Below are positions 35,785-47,901 of a stretch of 64,000 nt of DNA, one piece after another (the stretch's first letter is position 1; each line of letters opens with the position of its first letter). Below the pieces are notes generated by a model. That model was not told the DNA's origin and ran no database searches. It was given only the letters and a program-made list of their open reading frames with translations. Source of the stretch: Piliocolobus tephrosceles (Eukaryota; Chordata; Mammalia; Primates; Cercopithecidae); contig NC_045441.1 in assembly GCF_002776525.5 (NCBI RefSeq), forward strand, positions 105,388,744 to 105,452,743, in the 5' to 3' direction. Position numbers and translations under genes: made by a program.

Positions 35785-36395
35785 CCAAGTGCTGTTCATT
35801 TTCATCCACCCTATCTCTTGCATTTATTATTTCCCATCAACTTCTATTGCTTCTACTCTGTTACCGTATTACTTCAGTAACCTCTATGCTGGTCATCTTG
35901 ATTTCAGCCTCAGCTCACTCTAATCCATTACACAGGCCCCTGGCTGATACTCTCAAAGTACCACGCTTTGTCACTTCTGGGATTAAAACCAGTGACTCGG
36001 CCGGGTGCAGTGGCTCATGCCTGTAATCCCAGCACTTTGTGAGGCCGAGGCGGGCGGATCACAAGGTCAGGAGATCGAGACCATCCTGGCTACCATGGTG
36101 AAACCCCGTCTCTACTAAAAATACAAAAAATTAGCCAGGCATGGTGGTGGGAGCCTGTAGTCTCAGCTACTCGAGAGGCTGAGGCAGGAGAATGGCGTGA
36201 ACCCGGGAGGTGGAGCTTGCAGTGAGCCTAGATCACGCCACTGCACTCCAGCCTGGGTGACAGAGCGAGACTCTGTCTCAAAAAAAAAAAAAAAAAAAAG
36301 TGACTTACACAGGCTACAGAATAAAGTCCAAATTCACTCTGGCACCGGAGGCTCTCAAGGACCCGATCTAAATCCCCCTTTATCCTGAAAGTAGA
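35785..36395 (+). mobile_element. L2 fragment, sense, split by AluY
   Basis: CTCTATGCTGGTCATCTTG and TCTGGGATTAAAACC lie left of the Alu and ACAGAATAAAGTCCAAATTC, then GGAGGCTCTCAAGG, lie right. They are consecutive in the L2 consensus. Confidence 0.65.
35999..36299 (+). mobile_element. AluY, sense
   Basis: Full-length with GAGATCGAGACCATCCTGGC and AATGGCGTGAACCCGGG, typical of AluY, and a 20-base A tail. AGTGACT occurs immediately before the element and after the tail. Confidence 0.93.
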
Positions 36396-36889
36396 AGTGT
36401 CAGGGTCAGATTCTGACATCTGGTACATCCACAGCCAAACACCTAAATATAAAACAGCCACCTGGGAAACATTGCAGAGACTGGTGATTTCAGGTTCTGG
36501 TTAATGATGGGGGTATAATGATCCTAATCACTGGAATAGCCATTCTTTAACACCTGCTTCTATACAGACAAAGTCTGTGTGCTTCAGGCCAGGAATATCA
36601 CCTGAGGCGTTATTTCAGACTAGCAACACCTGATGAAAATATAATCATGATAATAAGAAAAGGAAGAGGGAGCAGCACCCATCACAGGAGGTAGGTACTC
36701 CAATCCTATCACACATTCCAGTCCTCCGGCACGGAGTCACAGATGAATCCTATGTTATTTCTTATGTTCTCTATTGTTTTTCTCCTACTTTTTCCATTTA
36801 TTCAGTTCAGTCCTAGGGCTAAACTAACTCAGATTCTCCATAGAAAATCAGCTGGGCCTCCCTTATTACCTCTGTGTAATACTTTGAGT

Positions 36890-37070
36890 TTACAAAGTAC
36901 TTTTACCTATATCATATAATCTATACAAAAACCCAATAATGTAAATATTTTCATCACCATTTTGCAAATCATGTAACCAAGGTCCAGAGATACTATATTG
37001 TTCTAGGTCCTCATAACTGTCTAAGATCAGGGAATTAAATCCAGTCTTTTGGCTTCAAGTTCTGGGCCAT
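36890..37070 (-). mobile_element. MIR-family fragment, antisense
   Basis: CACCATTTTGCAAATCATG, CAAGGTCCAGAGATAC and GGGAATTAAATCCAG match the reverse MIR core; diverged. Confidence 0.5.
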
Positions 37071-37174
37071 CAAGAGCAGCTTTCTAAATATCAACTCCCC
37101 TCTGTGGGGAAACACAGGTATTTCCTTCTTATTACTATTGTTTCAGTAAGTAAGGAAAGAGTTACAGCATTCAG

Positions 37175-37530
37175 TCTACACCTTAGAATCATCTGGCCTA
37201 GACCAGTTAGAGTTTCTGAAATTAGCCTTGGGGGTGTGTGTGTGTGTGTGTGTGTGCACGTGCCGTGTGTGTGTTTTTAAAGGCTCCCTCTCTTCCAGTG
37301 ATTCTAATGTAAAGCACAGCTTGAAAATCACTAAGTTATTACCTCCATTAGTGCAGTGGTTCTTCAAGTATGGTCTCCAGACTAGCTGCATTAACATCAC
37401 CTGGGACCTAGTTAGAAATAGAACTATAAGGCCCTATCCCCAGACCTACTGAATCAGAAAATCTAAGGGTAGAGCCGAGATTTTAGGATTTGGCTCAGAT
37501 GTGTGTATCAGAAGACTCAACAGTGTCTTA
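37175..37530 (+). mobile_element. Two adjacent MER5-like hAT fragments with a (GT)n tract
   Basis: 37362-37530 reads CAGTGGTTCTTCAAGTATGG, AACATCACCTGGGACC and CTGAATCAGAAAATCTAAGG, the MER5A order. A second, more decayed copy (37175-37345) is broken by (GT)n at 37234-37256. Confidence 0.6.
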
Positions 37531-37999
37531 ATTGCAGTTTATTTTTTTCTCATGTAAAAATGGTCAAGAAGTAGGTGTTCCAGAGCAGACATGGTCCTTC
37601 CTTGGTGTTAGAGATCCTGATTCCTTCTTTTTTGCTACCCTGCCATTCTCAGGATGTGGCTTCCTCTTCATAGGCCAAGATGGCTGCCTGATTTCCAGCT
37701 ATGACTTCTGAATTCCAGTCAGGAAGTAGGAAATGCACTTCCCGCCACCCTTACTTTGACACTTCTTGGAAGTTGTCTGACATATCAGCTTATATCACAT
37801 TGACTAGTATTTAGTATTTATAGAGTCTGCAAAAGGTGGTAATTTTGGAGGTGGCCATGTGCCCGCCTAAAATCAGGGTTCTCTTTCAGAGAAAGGAGAA
37901 TAAATATTGGATGACAGCAAGCAGTATTTGCCAGAGTTAACTAACTGCTTTTTTTCTACCTCCAAAATTCTTAAGTGAGATGACAAGCATCATTATTGT

Positions 38000-38738
38000 T
38001 TGAACACTTTTGGTTTGTTGTTCTAAGTGATGCTCCTTGTTTCATTAGTCTTTTCATTGTATTGATGATGGCAAGTATTTATTCATATGGCTGAACCATG
38101 ATTAATTCTTCCCCTAATTTTGAATATTTGGAATGTTACAATTTTTGCTGTTGAAAATGCTACACTAGGGCTTATTGCATTTGTGATGCATTGCATTTCT
38201 GATTATCACTTCAGAATGTAGATTCCCAGATAGGTTAAAGAATTTGAACATCGTTAAGGCTCTTAATTCATATGGTTGATTTTCTTGCCAGAAGGGAAAC
38301 ATTTTGTGCTCCCCTTATAAGTGAACTACATTTTTGACAGCAAAAAGTTTTGTCTTTTTAAATTTTTTGTTCTTTCAACATTTTGAAAACAATGCATTAG
38401 TATCTTCTTGCAACCTAATGATGCTGCCGAGAAATCTGATACCAATTTGATTTACATTCCTTTGGAGGTAATCTGACCTTTCTTTCTTAGCTTTTAGAAA
38501 ATTGTCTTTATCCTAAATGTTCTGAAATTCTATATTTAAGTGTAAGAAGACCCTATATTTTTATTTAGCAGTTCTTTTTTATTGAAGGATTGTAGTCATT
38601 CTTAAATTCTGAAAAAAATATTAACCATAGATTTTTCCAGTATTTTCTTTCTTCCATCTTCTCTATTCTCTTACTTAGAACCCGTATTTGTTGAAACTGT
38701 ATTTAAACTTCCTTTTTCTTTTATATTTTGCATCTCTT
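38000..38738 (-). mobile_element. Old L1-like sequence, antisense
   Basis: GTAGATTCCCAGATAGGTTAAAG and CATCGTTAAGGCTCTTAATTC resemble antisense old L1. Very diverged; family unassigned. Confidence 0.4.
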
Positions 38739-39043
38739 GGCCGGGTGCGGTGACTCACACCTGTAATCTCAGCACTTTGGGAGGCCGAGGCAGGCAGATC
38801 ACCTGAGGTCAGGAGTTCGAGACCAGCCTGGCCAATGTGGTGAAACCCCATCTCTACCAAAAATACCAAAATTAGCTGGGCGTGGTGGCAGGTGCTGGTA
38901 ATCTCAGCTCCTCAGTAGGCTCAGGAAGGAGAATCGCTTGAACCCAGTAGGCGGAGGCTGCCGTGAGCTGAGATTGCGCCTTTGCACTCCAGCCTGGGTG
39001 ACAAGAGTGAGACTCTGTCTCAAAAAAAAAAAAAAAAAAAAAA
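38739..39043 (+). mobile_element. Alu (AluS-like), sense
   Basis: Full-length dimer with a 22-base A tail (39022-39043). Confidence 0.95.
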
Positions 39044-40549
39044 GAAAAAATTAATATATATAATCTCTTTATTTCTTTGGAAGAATTCCTCAATGTTGCA
39101 GCCAGCAATTTACTTCTCAAGCTGTTGTCAATCAACCAACAGGAGGCTAAAGACTAGACTACAATGCAATAAATCAGGGCATTTTTTGGAGTCCCAGGAA
39201 TTGCAATTTAAGAGTCACAGATTCAACGAGAAGCGAAACTGTGTTCTGAAGAGAGGTGGAACATAGGGGCTTTTAAGAAAAAATCAAAAAGAAGCTAAGG
39301 ATGATTACGTAAGTTGTTTTGAAAGAATTATCATTGGTGGAGGGGGTGGCTTAGTACATGAGTCCATAGTTCTTTGGCTGTTATTGTCAGCATAAGAATC
39401 TTGAGGTCTTAACTTTGGAGAGGAGACTTTCTTGTAAAGGGTTACAGCCTACCAGGCTGGCTATTCTGCAGGCTGGGAAGTGTAGCCTCTAGCAGAGACC
39501 ATTAGCAGGCACTTCTAGGAAGGGAAGGATGAGACAGAAATTTATTCTGAACAGGTTGGCTAAATATACATATTCAGTAGCTTATAAGAGGACCTATGAA
39601 TATTCACGAAGTGGGGATGCACACATGTGTGATAAGCAAGCATGCATTTTAAATGCATTCCATGTTCACTTTGGGACAGAGATTTAACATTGAAACGTAT
39701 TACAATTAGGCCCTATATGTCAAAAGGTGAAGTAGGGACACAAAGCCACTCAAGTTCACAACCTGTGTAAATCAGCCATCACCAATCCATAATCTGTGGT
39801 CTCTTATAAGGAGAAAGTTACTGAAATAGGTCTCTTGTCCAATCAAAGCTGTAGTTATGGCTTGTGGAAGAGGGGATGAGTTAGCATTGGTGGCAGATGA
39901 GCTGTAATTGTTTTAACATTGTTTATCTCAAGGCCGGCACTTGTTTTGCTGATGGAGGAAAAGAAGAACCTTGTGGCAATTAGAACATAGCTTATTCTTT
40001 AAGTGTAGGCATAGGTAACTTAACCCTTGCCTGAAATGACCTTAGGTCTGCTTATAATTTGGTATCTTCTTCCTACAAAGAGTCCATTTTGTCAGTCCTA
40101 TGAGTTCTATTTTAACAGACAACTGACCAGCATTAAGCTGCAGAAAGGAGCGAGTACAATGAGGCATGTCTGACCTCCCATCCCTTCATGGCCTGGAACT
40201 CAGTTTTTAAGGTTTTTCTGAAGTCTCCTTGGCCAAAAGGGGTCTGTTTTGTTGGTTGGGGGGTGGGGGGGGGGCTTGGATTTTATTTTTAGTTTTCACT
40301 GCTCAGGAATTAAATTCAGCTGTTTTCCAGGATGTTGTGGACATGGAGGTTTGGCCCAGCTCAAAGGTTCAAAACAGGTTTCTGGGTTTGTTTGGTGTTT
40401 TTCTTCCTTCAAGTCTATGGGATGTGCAGGCAGTCCTTCTTAGAATGACTTTCCGACTTCATTTGAGAGCTTGAACCAGTGACACCATTTTGCATATCAC
40501 TTTTCACACTATCATTTTAAAATTTTCCCAGGTCGCTCGTTTCATTTCT

Positions 40550-41100
40550 TGAAATGTCCGCTAGCCTTTTATTATCTCCTGTTTTCTTGTTTGATGGCAT
40601 TTACCATCTTTATCTTTTCAGGATATTAAATATACATGTTTTAAGCCCTGTTCTGAATATTCATTTTACTGTTTCATCAGCTTGTAAATTCTTCTATTTG
40701 TTGGATCTGTTGTCTCTCTTTCGTGGTGTTGACTATCTCCAGATGTTAGGAGTATCTTGCTTTTCCATAGTAGCTTTTCTGCTGTCATCCCTGATGCTTC
40801 TTGCTTTAATGTCTTGCAGAGACTGAGTTTTACCTTACTTTCCTTATTTAAAATAGTGCTCACATTATTCTGCTGAGAATTACTCTGATTTCAATGCATC
40901 TATATTTATATTAAATTATTTTAAATATATTCTCTATTATTTTTCTCGACTCAGTGTAGGAAGGGTTATTTCTGTATATGCTGATTCTGTCTTGACGTTC
41001 TGCATTTTATTTTATAATTGAATATTTTAAGGAAGATATTTTAAAATTTGGTCATGTCACTAAGTTTTTTTCATGTTATACTTATGTCATGCTGAACCTC
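40550..41100 (-). mobile_element. Old L1-like sequence, antisense
   Basis: TTCTATTTGTTGGATCTGTTG and TCCATAGTAGCTTTTCTGC resemble antisense old L1 3' sequence. Weak; family unassigned. Confidence 0.35.
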
Positions 41101-41109
41101 TATTAACCT

Positions 41110-41651
41110 AAACAGGGATGGCAACATGTTCAAGAGACTGAAGAAGAGACCCAGAGCCAGCAAACAGGACATAGGGCTTTATTAGCAGGAAACCTACAAA
41201 GAGGGAGGTCCAGTGGTGGCAGGCTGGACAGGAGAACCGCACAGCCCAGTGAGAGGGTGCTGGGCTGGAGAACCACACAGCCCAGAGGCAGTAGGCTGGG
41301 CAGGAGAACTGCAACTCCTTGCAAAAGCATGTAGTTTATATAGCATTTTCACTTAGCACCCTCCCCCTAACCATCTTCACCTGGCAACCTTCACTTAACC
41401 CAAAGCAAAGGGCCTTGATCCCTTGTATGGCCTGTGTTTCACTAGACAGGCCAGGGGCTCAGATGTTCCTCATAGATAAGGAATGAATGCCTGGGTTGGC
41501 CACTCCTGGATTCCTTAGCTGGGAACTCTGAACACACATTCAGGTGCTTCTACCATACAGGGCCATTCTCAGGTTATGGCAAAGTTAAGGTACTGCTGTC
41601 AGGTACTTCTACTATACAGTCCACCCCAGCTACCCTGGAACAGCCCTCACA
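41110..41651 (-). mobile_element. 3' LTR of a class III (ERVL-like) endogenous retrovirus
   Basis: On the minus strand it starts TGTGAGGGCTG, has a TATATAAA box at 41335-41342 and an AATAAA at 41178-41183, then a T/C-rich U5-like end. Three imperfect tandem copies of about 35 bases lie between TATA and poly(A) signal (about 41215-41310). The lower boundary is approximate. It follows pol-derived sequence of the same strand. Confidence 0.7.
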
Positions 41652-42289
41652 TTCTTACCACGCTATTCTTCCATGATTTCCCAGGGGCCATGTAATGTGG
41701 AGAAGCATTGCTACCAGACTGCTGCAGCAGCAGTACAAACTAAAACAAAAAATAATCCAACTTGGGAGTTGATTTTGGATTCACTACAGCAGGCCCATGG
41801 TGGAGGGGAGGGGCAGCTCTTCACAGCCCCAACAGTCTATTTTGTTTTGGAGAGAGGCCACCATCTGTACCCAGCTGGTGAAGAGGGTCTGCTGTATACC
41901 ATCTGTGGGTGGAAGATGAGATGTTTAGTGGGTACAAGGAAGGGCAATCACAGCCATTCAACAAGACATAGGAAGTTGTATTGTTCTGAGAAAGCACCAC
42001 CCTTGGCAGTGGCCTGGGGCCTGGCTTACATCACCAAATGGATTGGCCATCTCTGGGATACATTGCGGGAGGCCAGAATAAGACAATGGGAGTACCATGA
42101 TGTTCCATAATGAGAGGATGATCATCCCCTTTCACAAGCGAGGAGGAGGATCAGGATTCATTATTTTAGAAATATGATGGGGAGCAGGGTGCAAAATAGG
42201 TGTGACCTGTGTATCTTCGTCTAGGCCCATCTCCCACAGAGTTGAAAAACCAAAGCATCAGGGACTGGCTTGCCATTTCCAAGGCCACG

Positions 42290-44910
42290 TAATGATGTGC
42301 TCCCCAGTGGATAGGTCCTGTGGCAAGGGCAATCACAGGCTATCTTGAGTCTCAGGTTGGGACAAAGGAGTACTGTCCCTTACCTTGTCCACCTGGATCC
42401 TGACAGTAGTGTCACATTCTTGCATCAGAAGGACATATGCACGGGTGATGAGGGCGCCATGTTCATTCAGAGTGCCGACAACTGCTGGTAAGTGGTGTGT
42501 CCACAGAGCCAGAGTGCATCTCCTGCTGGAGTTGTTGCTTCAACAGCTCATTGATCCTTTAAATCAGCCCCACGGCTGCAGGGTTGTATAGCAGGTGGAA
42601 ATGCCAGTGGATATCCAGGGCCTCCGCCCATTCCTGCACTTCATGTCTGGTAAAGTGCAAGCCCTGGTCACTGTTGATATTGGTGGGGACACCATAGGCC
42701 ACACACAGCAGCTCTAGTCCTTTTATGGTAGTTTTCTGGGTAGCATGCTTGTTGGGTATGACTGTGGTAGCCCTGTGCAGGTGTCCACATGAGTCAAGGC
42801 ATAGTAGCAGCCATTAGATAAAAACAAATGCCCTACGTAGTCTACCTTCCACCACTGTACTGGACTCTGGCCCCAGGGGATCTGTCCAGTATTAGGTGGC
42901 AAGGGCCTGGGGCATTCCTGTGCATGGGTAGGACATTGCTGACAGAGGTGTACTATGTCTTTATGTCATAGTGGCAGGCCCCAATTCTTCACCATGGCCC
43001 AAAGGGAACACTGTCCCCAATGTCCTGTCTTTTTGGGTAGCCATTGGGCCACGTCTGTGGGGACTAACTTGAAGAGACAAATGCAGGCTAGCTTGTTCCA
43101 ATGTTGATTTCCAGATGGTGTAGATGCCATGTGGGCATCCACATGGAAGACTGTTACATGCATTCCCTGGATGTAACAGAGAATGTCCTTCCACATGCCA
43201 GCACCCCAAAGCAGGCAGCCTGCTACCATCCAATCCTGAGCTTCTCCTTGTGGTAGCCACATAGCAAGTCCCTTAAAGACAGCCCAGCTGTTGGTACACA
43301 AGACTATTGGGTCTGGCTCATAGAGGAGGATCATCTAGGTGGATCTCAGCTCAGCCCATTAGTTAATATGTCTCAGGCCTGTATCAAGCGAGATCCTATC
43401 AGTGGACAGCTGGATGGCTGCAGCTGTCCACGTGCAAGGATTGCCTCATAGCAAGCTTTCTGTGTACCAGATCTGGTCAAGAATGGGCCCTGTCCCTCCT
43501 GTACAAAGGAGGGAATCTGTGGAGGTTCAGCAGCCTCTTTCAATTCAGTTGTCACATAGGTGACAGTACTGAGCACCAAATGGAGCTCTGTGCTCAAGGG
43601 GCTATTAATGAATATGCCCCTTTGTTGAGGTATGCATGCCTTTTGGCTACAATCTGTGTTTGGGCATTCCCAGGCTTTAGCTTCTGGAAGGTACCCTTTA
43701 GTCAACCTGGTATGGGTACTGGGTGCATAATAGCACCAGGACCCACTTTGTAATGTCCTCCACTTATTGTAAAGTATACATAGCCCAGAGTTGTGGCACT
43801 CTAGCTAGCTGAAGCCCCCTTCCACAGTTGCGACCAGAATCCAAAAGGCACACATGTCCTTGCCTTCACCACAGGCCCCACCCAAACCCCTCAGGGTAAC
43901 TGGCTATGTTCAGTTCACAAGGCTGCCCTTGCACTGCAAGTCCTAGGCTTGTATTTGTTTCACTGCAACTTTAGCTTGTTCAAAGGCCTCATCCTCCTTT
44001 ATGGACCAGTCCCAGTGGGCACCCATCTTGACTAGCAGTATAGGGGCCTAAGGAGTTGGGCCAAATGAGGAATAAAAGGATACCAACACTCTAGGAGGCC
44101 TAAGGAAATTTGCAAGTGCTTTGGTGTGGTAGGACATGGGTAGGCCTACACCTTATCCATAAGAGCAGACTGAAAGACTTTCGTCTTACCCAACCAGATG
44201 ACAACCAGACTGGCAAACCTGACCTCTGGTCTTTGTATGCATTGACTGCCAATCCTTTGTTCGCCAAGTGAGAGGGTAAGGTAGGGACTGTGCAGAATAT
44301 CAGCCAGAAAAAGACCTAAAAGTTCATGGGAACATGTATCCCCTCCAGGGTGGTATCCCTGGGCAAGACAGTCCATTGTTTTTCTTCCCATGTGAATGCA
44401 AATTGGTCATGACTGGGGGCAATGGGGGATGCTGAAGGCATTGGCTGGCAATAACCAAATGGTATATGCCCATGGCTTCTTCTACCCTTATCCCAAGAGA
44501 GGTGATATTGACAACAGCCACATACACTGGGGTGGGGGGACCACCTTACTTAATTCCTAGTAATCTACTGTTATTCTTTGTGTCCCATCTGTGTTCTGCA
44601 TGGGCCATTGAGGGCTGTTGTATGGGCTGTGCACTGACCTTATAATGCTGCCCAGGTCAACTCCCTAATAGTCTCTGTGATTTCATCATGCCCCTACCCG
44701 TGTACGTGGTATTGCTCAGCACCTCTACTCACCGCAGGGCTGGAAAGTGGACTGGTGTCCATTTCCCATTCCCTGATCACAGGGTTCACAACCCAACTCT
44801 CCATCAGAATTCCCTGGCAGTTGTTTGCTGGGTCAGGCCTGATCAGCTATCTATTCCCAAGATGTATTCTGGGATGGGAACAAAGTATAATTGGTCTACA
44901 AAATGTTGAC
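42290..44910 (-). pseudogene. Decayed ERVL-like pol: RT, RNase H and integrase
   Basis: The minus strand carries broken pol sequence in the order RT (poorly preserved, about 44910-44050), RNase H (about 43750-43090) and integrase (about 43090-42400). RNase H shows a Thr-Asn-Ser-Trp-Ala-Val motif where Asp is expected for Asn. Integrase shows Gly-His-Trp-Gly, a Cys-x-x-Cys pair, a Trp-x-Val-Asp-Tyr motif (first catalytic Asp) and Ser-Asp-Gln-Gly (second Asp, codon 42667-42669). The position of the catalytic Glu, 36 codons on, is a TAA (42559-42561). Another in-frame stop is at 42966-42968 and a frameshift lies between the two Asp motifs. No env-like frame precedes the LTR, as in ERVL elements. 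The 5' part and 5' LTR are missing. It cannot make a working enzyme. Confidence 0.82.
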
Positions 44911-45090
44911 CATTTAAATAAAAAAATTTCTAATTTATTAGTTGTAAAAGTGCCTCCTATTCATATTTTTAATTAGTACACTTAGTTTTAATATCTCTTA
45001 TCTGTTCTCCATGTACTCTCAAAAGTATCTTTTTCAATATGTTCCACTGGTTTATTTTCTCTCTGCCTCACTCCTTATCTGTTCATTATG

Positions 45091-45378
45091 TATTTATTTA
45101 TTTTGAGTTGGAGTCTCGCTCTGTTGCCTAGGCTAGAGTGGCACAATCTCAGCTCACTGCAACCTCTGCCTCCCAGGTTTAAGCAATTCTCCTGCCACAG
45201 CCTCCCGAGTAGCTGGGACTACAGGCGTGTACCACCATGTCTGACTAATTTTGTATTTTTAGTAGAGATGGAGTTTCTCCACGTTGGCCAAGATGGTCTC
45301 GAACTCGTGACCTCATGATCCACCTGCCTTGGCCTCTCAAAGTGCTGGGATTACAGGTGTGAGGTTCTGCGCCTGGTC
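45091..45378 (-). mobile_element. Alu (AluS/Y-like), antisense
   Basis: Read from a degenerate (TATT)n head to CTGCGCCTGG. Short deletions in the left arm. Confidence 0.93.
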
Positions 45379-45404
45379 TGTTCATTGTTTATTATCTGAA
45401 GTGT

Positions 45405-45600
45405 ATAGGGTAGTGATTAAGACCGGCAAAAGTTCTGGAGATATTGACTGCCTGAGTTTGAATCCATCTGCGCCACTTACTAGCTCTGTTTCCCATGTGT
45501 AAAATAGAAATAGTAATAATATTTAATTCAGAGCATTGTTGTGAGAATTAAATGAGTTAATATATGTTAGATATTTAGAATAGTAAATACCTTACAGTAA
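45405..45600 (+). mobile_element. MIR SINE
   Basis: GGGTAGTGATTAAGAC, GACTGCCTGAGTTTGAATCC, GCCACTTACTAGCTC, GTAAAATAGAAATAGTAATA and GAATTAAATGAGTTAATA follow the MIR consensus closely. Confidence 0.85.
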
Positions 45601-45812
45601 GGTTCTCAATTATCTTAGCCTGACGGTAAGTTCCCAGTTGTTAGCTATTTTCATTTTTATATAGGCTAATTGAGTCAGGCTTCTTTCAGTTTTCCTCTTC
45701 TTTCATTTTTCAGACTGGCACCTTAGTACCCAGCGTTCAGCAGGAAGGCCAAGAACCTTGTTAGGAAGCAGGGAGAGGGGAGAAGCCTACAAATACTCAT
45801 AATGTAATATCC

Positions 45813-45861
45813 ATTCTTTTGTCTTTGTCACATCTAATTATAAAAACAAAGACAAAAGAAT
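45813..45861. repeat. 15-bp perfect inverted repeat, 19-base loop
   Basis: ATTCTTTTGTCTTTG at 45813-45827 pairs with CAAAGACAAAAGAAT at 45847-45861. No surrounding element was recognised. Confidence 0.9.
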
Positions 45862-46390
45862 AACTTCTGAGTTTTACATGTAAACAGATTTAGCCCTATA
45901 TTGCTTCCCCCTTTCCTCCTACTTATCCAACTCTCACACATATCCTAAGATTTTAAGTTTTCCTTCAATTGTGTAATAATTTTTAAGTGTGTTTGATTTT
46001 AGTGTTTACCACCTTTCCTTTAATACTGTAACGCAAATTATATCCGAAGTAGTGGTCCATAAGCTGTAAGGGAAATGTTTAAATAGACAGATTTTGAGAT
46101 TTCAAACAAAATCTCCAGACCTGAATTCTTTGATGTCCTCATTCACAGAAGATTGTGATAAATGCCAGGGTTGAGAACCACTGTTCTAACCAATTGAGAA
46201 ATGAAACAAAGTGAAAACTCAAGACTGGTGAGGGTAGTTGGGGAGAGTGGTGGTGTGACTGACCATCCTTTCTCTATTAGTTTGGAAGATCTATATTCTA
46301 GTTCTCATTCTACATCTGTGACTACTTTTTCTTCATTTTATTTGTTCTAGGTTTTAAAAAATAGATCCCACTTTCTCTTAAATAGGTCTT

Positions 46391-46406
46391 CCCCCCCCCC
46401 CCCCCC
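46391..46406 (+). repeat. C16 homopolymer
   Basis: Sixteen consecutive C after AATAGGTCTT. Uncommon length in a primate genome and prone to sequencing error. Confidence 0.9.
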
Positions 46407-46699
46407 TGGAGTCTATTTTGGTCCTCTCTTCCTTTGTTTGCTCTCTTAGTTAGATCTTGATATTAACTCTCACTTTTCTGCAGCTGATTCCCAAGCCTGT
46501 TATACCTCAAGCTCTCGGGAAACCGAAGTCACATTTTACACTTGTCTAAATTCTGTATCTCTGAAAACAAACCCTTCCCCTCTCATCTTTCTCTTTCATT
46601 CATTATGTATTCTCTATTCATCACCCGGGCTCCACCTTCTTCTCTTTCTACTGCCTCTATAAAAATTCGTACTCATTTCTTTTGGAATGCACTATAGCG

Positions 46700-47530
46700 T
46701 CCCCTCCACCTTCTGCCTCTTTAATGCATCCTGGTATCAGATTAACCTTCCTAAAATATTGTTCTATTATAGTGTAATGATTACACAATTAAAAAAAACT
46801 TTTATTTTAGGTTTGGGGGTACATGTGAAGACTTGTTACATAGGTAAATTCATGTTGTGGGGGTTTGTTGTACAGATTATTTCATCACCCAGGAATTAAG
46901 CCCAATACCCAATAGTTGTCTTGCTCCTCTCCCTCCTCCCACCCTCCACCTTCAAGTAGACCCATGACTGTCGTTTCCATCTTTGCGCTGGTAAGTTCTC
47001 ATCATTTAGCTTCCAATTGTGAGAACATACCATATTCTGTAACACAGGTTTTCTGTTCCTGTGTTGTTTGCTAAGGATAATAGCCTGCAGCTCCATCCAT
47101 ATTCCCACAAAAGACATGATCTCATTCTTTTTTATGGCAGCATCTGTCACACAATTCTTAAGCTCAAAATCTTTCAGTGATTGTTCACTGTTTATATAGA
47201 GTTCAGATTCTTCAGCTTGATAGCAAAGAATTCCCAAAAATATCTCATGTACTACTATTGTATTTCTTATTCCTAATATTTCTCTTTACTGCCCTAAACT
47301 CTATCAACTGGAAATGCTCCCTAATTAAGGGCCCTCATTTCCCCTCTCTGTGTTCTCATCCATTTCTCTGCATAGAATATGTTTTCTGCTTTACTTGTCC
47401 TATAACCTTAGCTTTTCCTTCAAAGCTCATTTCAAATGCCACTTGCTCTAGGAAGTTTTCCCTGAGTGCCACAGGTGCAAATGGTGTCTTCCTTTGGATT
47501 CTCATAGATTTTATCTGTCAAGTGACTAAA
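46700..47530 (+). mobile_element. L2 fragment, sense, split by an antisense L1
   Basis: ATTAACCTTCCTAAAATATTG lies left, and AAAATCTTTCAGTGATTG, CATTTCAAATGCCACTTGC and AAGTTTTCCCTGAGTG lie right of the L1. These are consecutive in L2. The longest frame here is a by-product of the repeat. Confidence 0.6.
46786..47150 (-). mobile_element. L1 3' end, antisense, inserted in L2
   Basis: GGGGGTACATGTGAAGAC, TTGTTACATAGGTAAATTC, TTCTGTTCCTGTGTTG and GCTCCATCCATATTCC are the classic antisense L1 3'UTR/ORF2 end phrases. ACACAATT on both sides may be its target-site duplication. Confidence 0.8.
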
Positions 47531-47723
47531 GACACTTCACATGTTTTTCACTTATTTTCCTGTTGTTATTGTAATTTAAAAATGTACAGATTACATTAAT
47601 TCATGCAATTCAAACAAGTAAAACCATGCAGAGTAAAGAGTGGGAGTTCAGCACTTTGCCAAAGCCATTCCCATACCTACAGGAACACAGTATTACCATT
47701 TAGTATACTATATCCTTCTAAAT

Positions 47724-47901
47724 CAGTAGTTCTCAAAATGTTCCTGGTAAAGCCCTTGCTTCAAACCACCTAGGGAGCTAGTTAAAAATGGAGGTGCCTG
47801 TGCATCAACCCAGACCTTGCGAATTGGAATCTCTTGGAAGTAGGAACTAGGAAGCTGCACTTTGGTCATTCTTAATCATACTAAATTTTGAGAATCATTG
47901 C
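47724..47901 (+). mobile_element. MER5-like hAT MITE
   Basis: CAGTAGTTCTCAAAATG at the left, ACCACCTAGGGAGCTAG inside and TTTTGAGAATCATTG at the right match the terminal inverted and internal sequence of MER5-type elements. Confidence 0.6.

Noticed and set aside
40258..40274. G6-T-G10 run as a quadruplex or regulatory site
   Set aside because: A single long G run without the spaced tracts needed for a convincing motif, and prone to sequencing error.
41673..42110. 145-codon plus-strand open frame
   Set aside because: It lies antisense to the end region of the ERVL-like provirus and has no retroviral or host motif; judged a chance frame.
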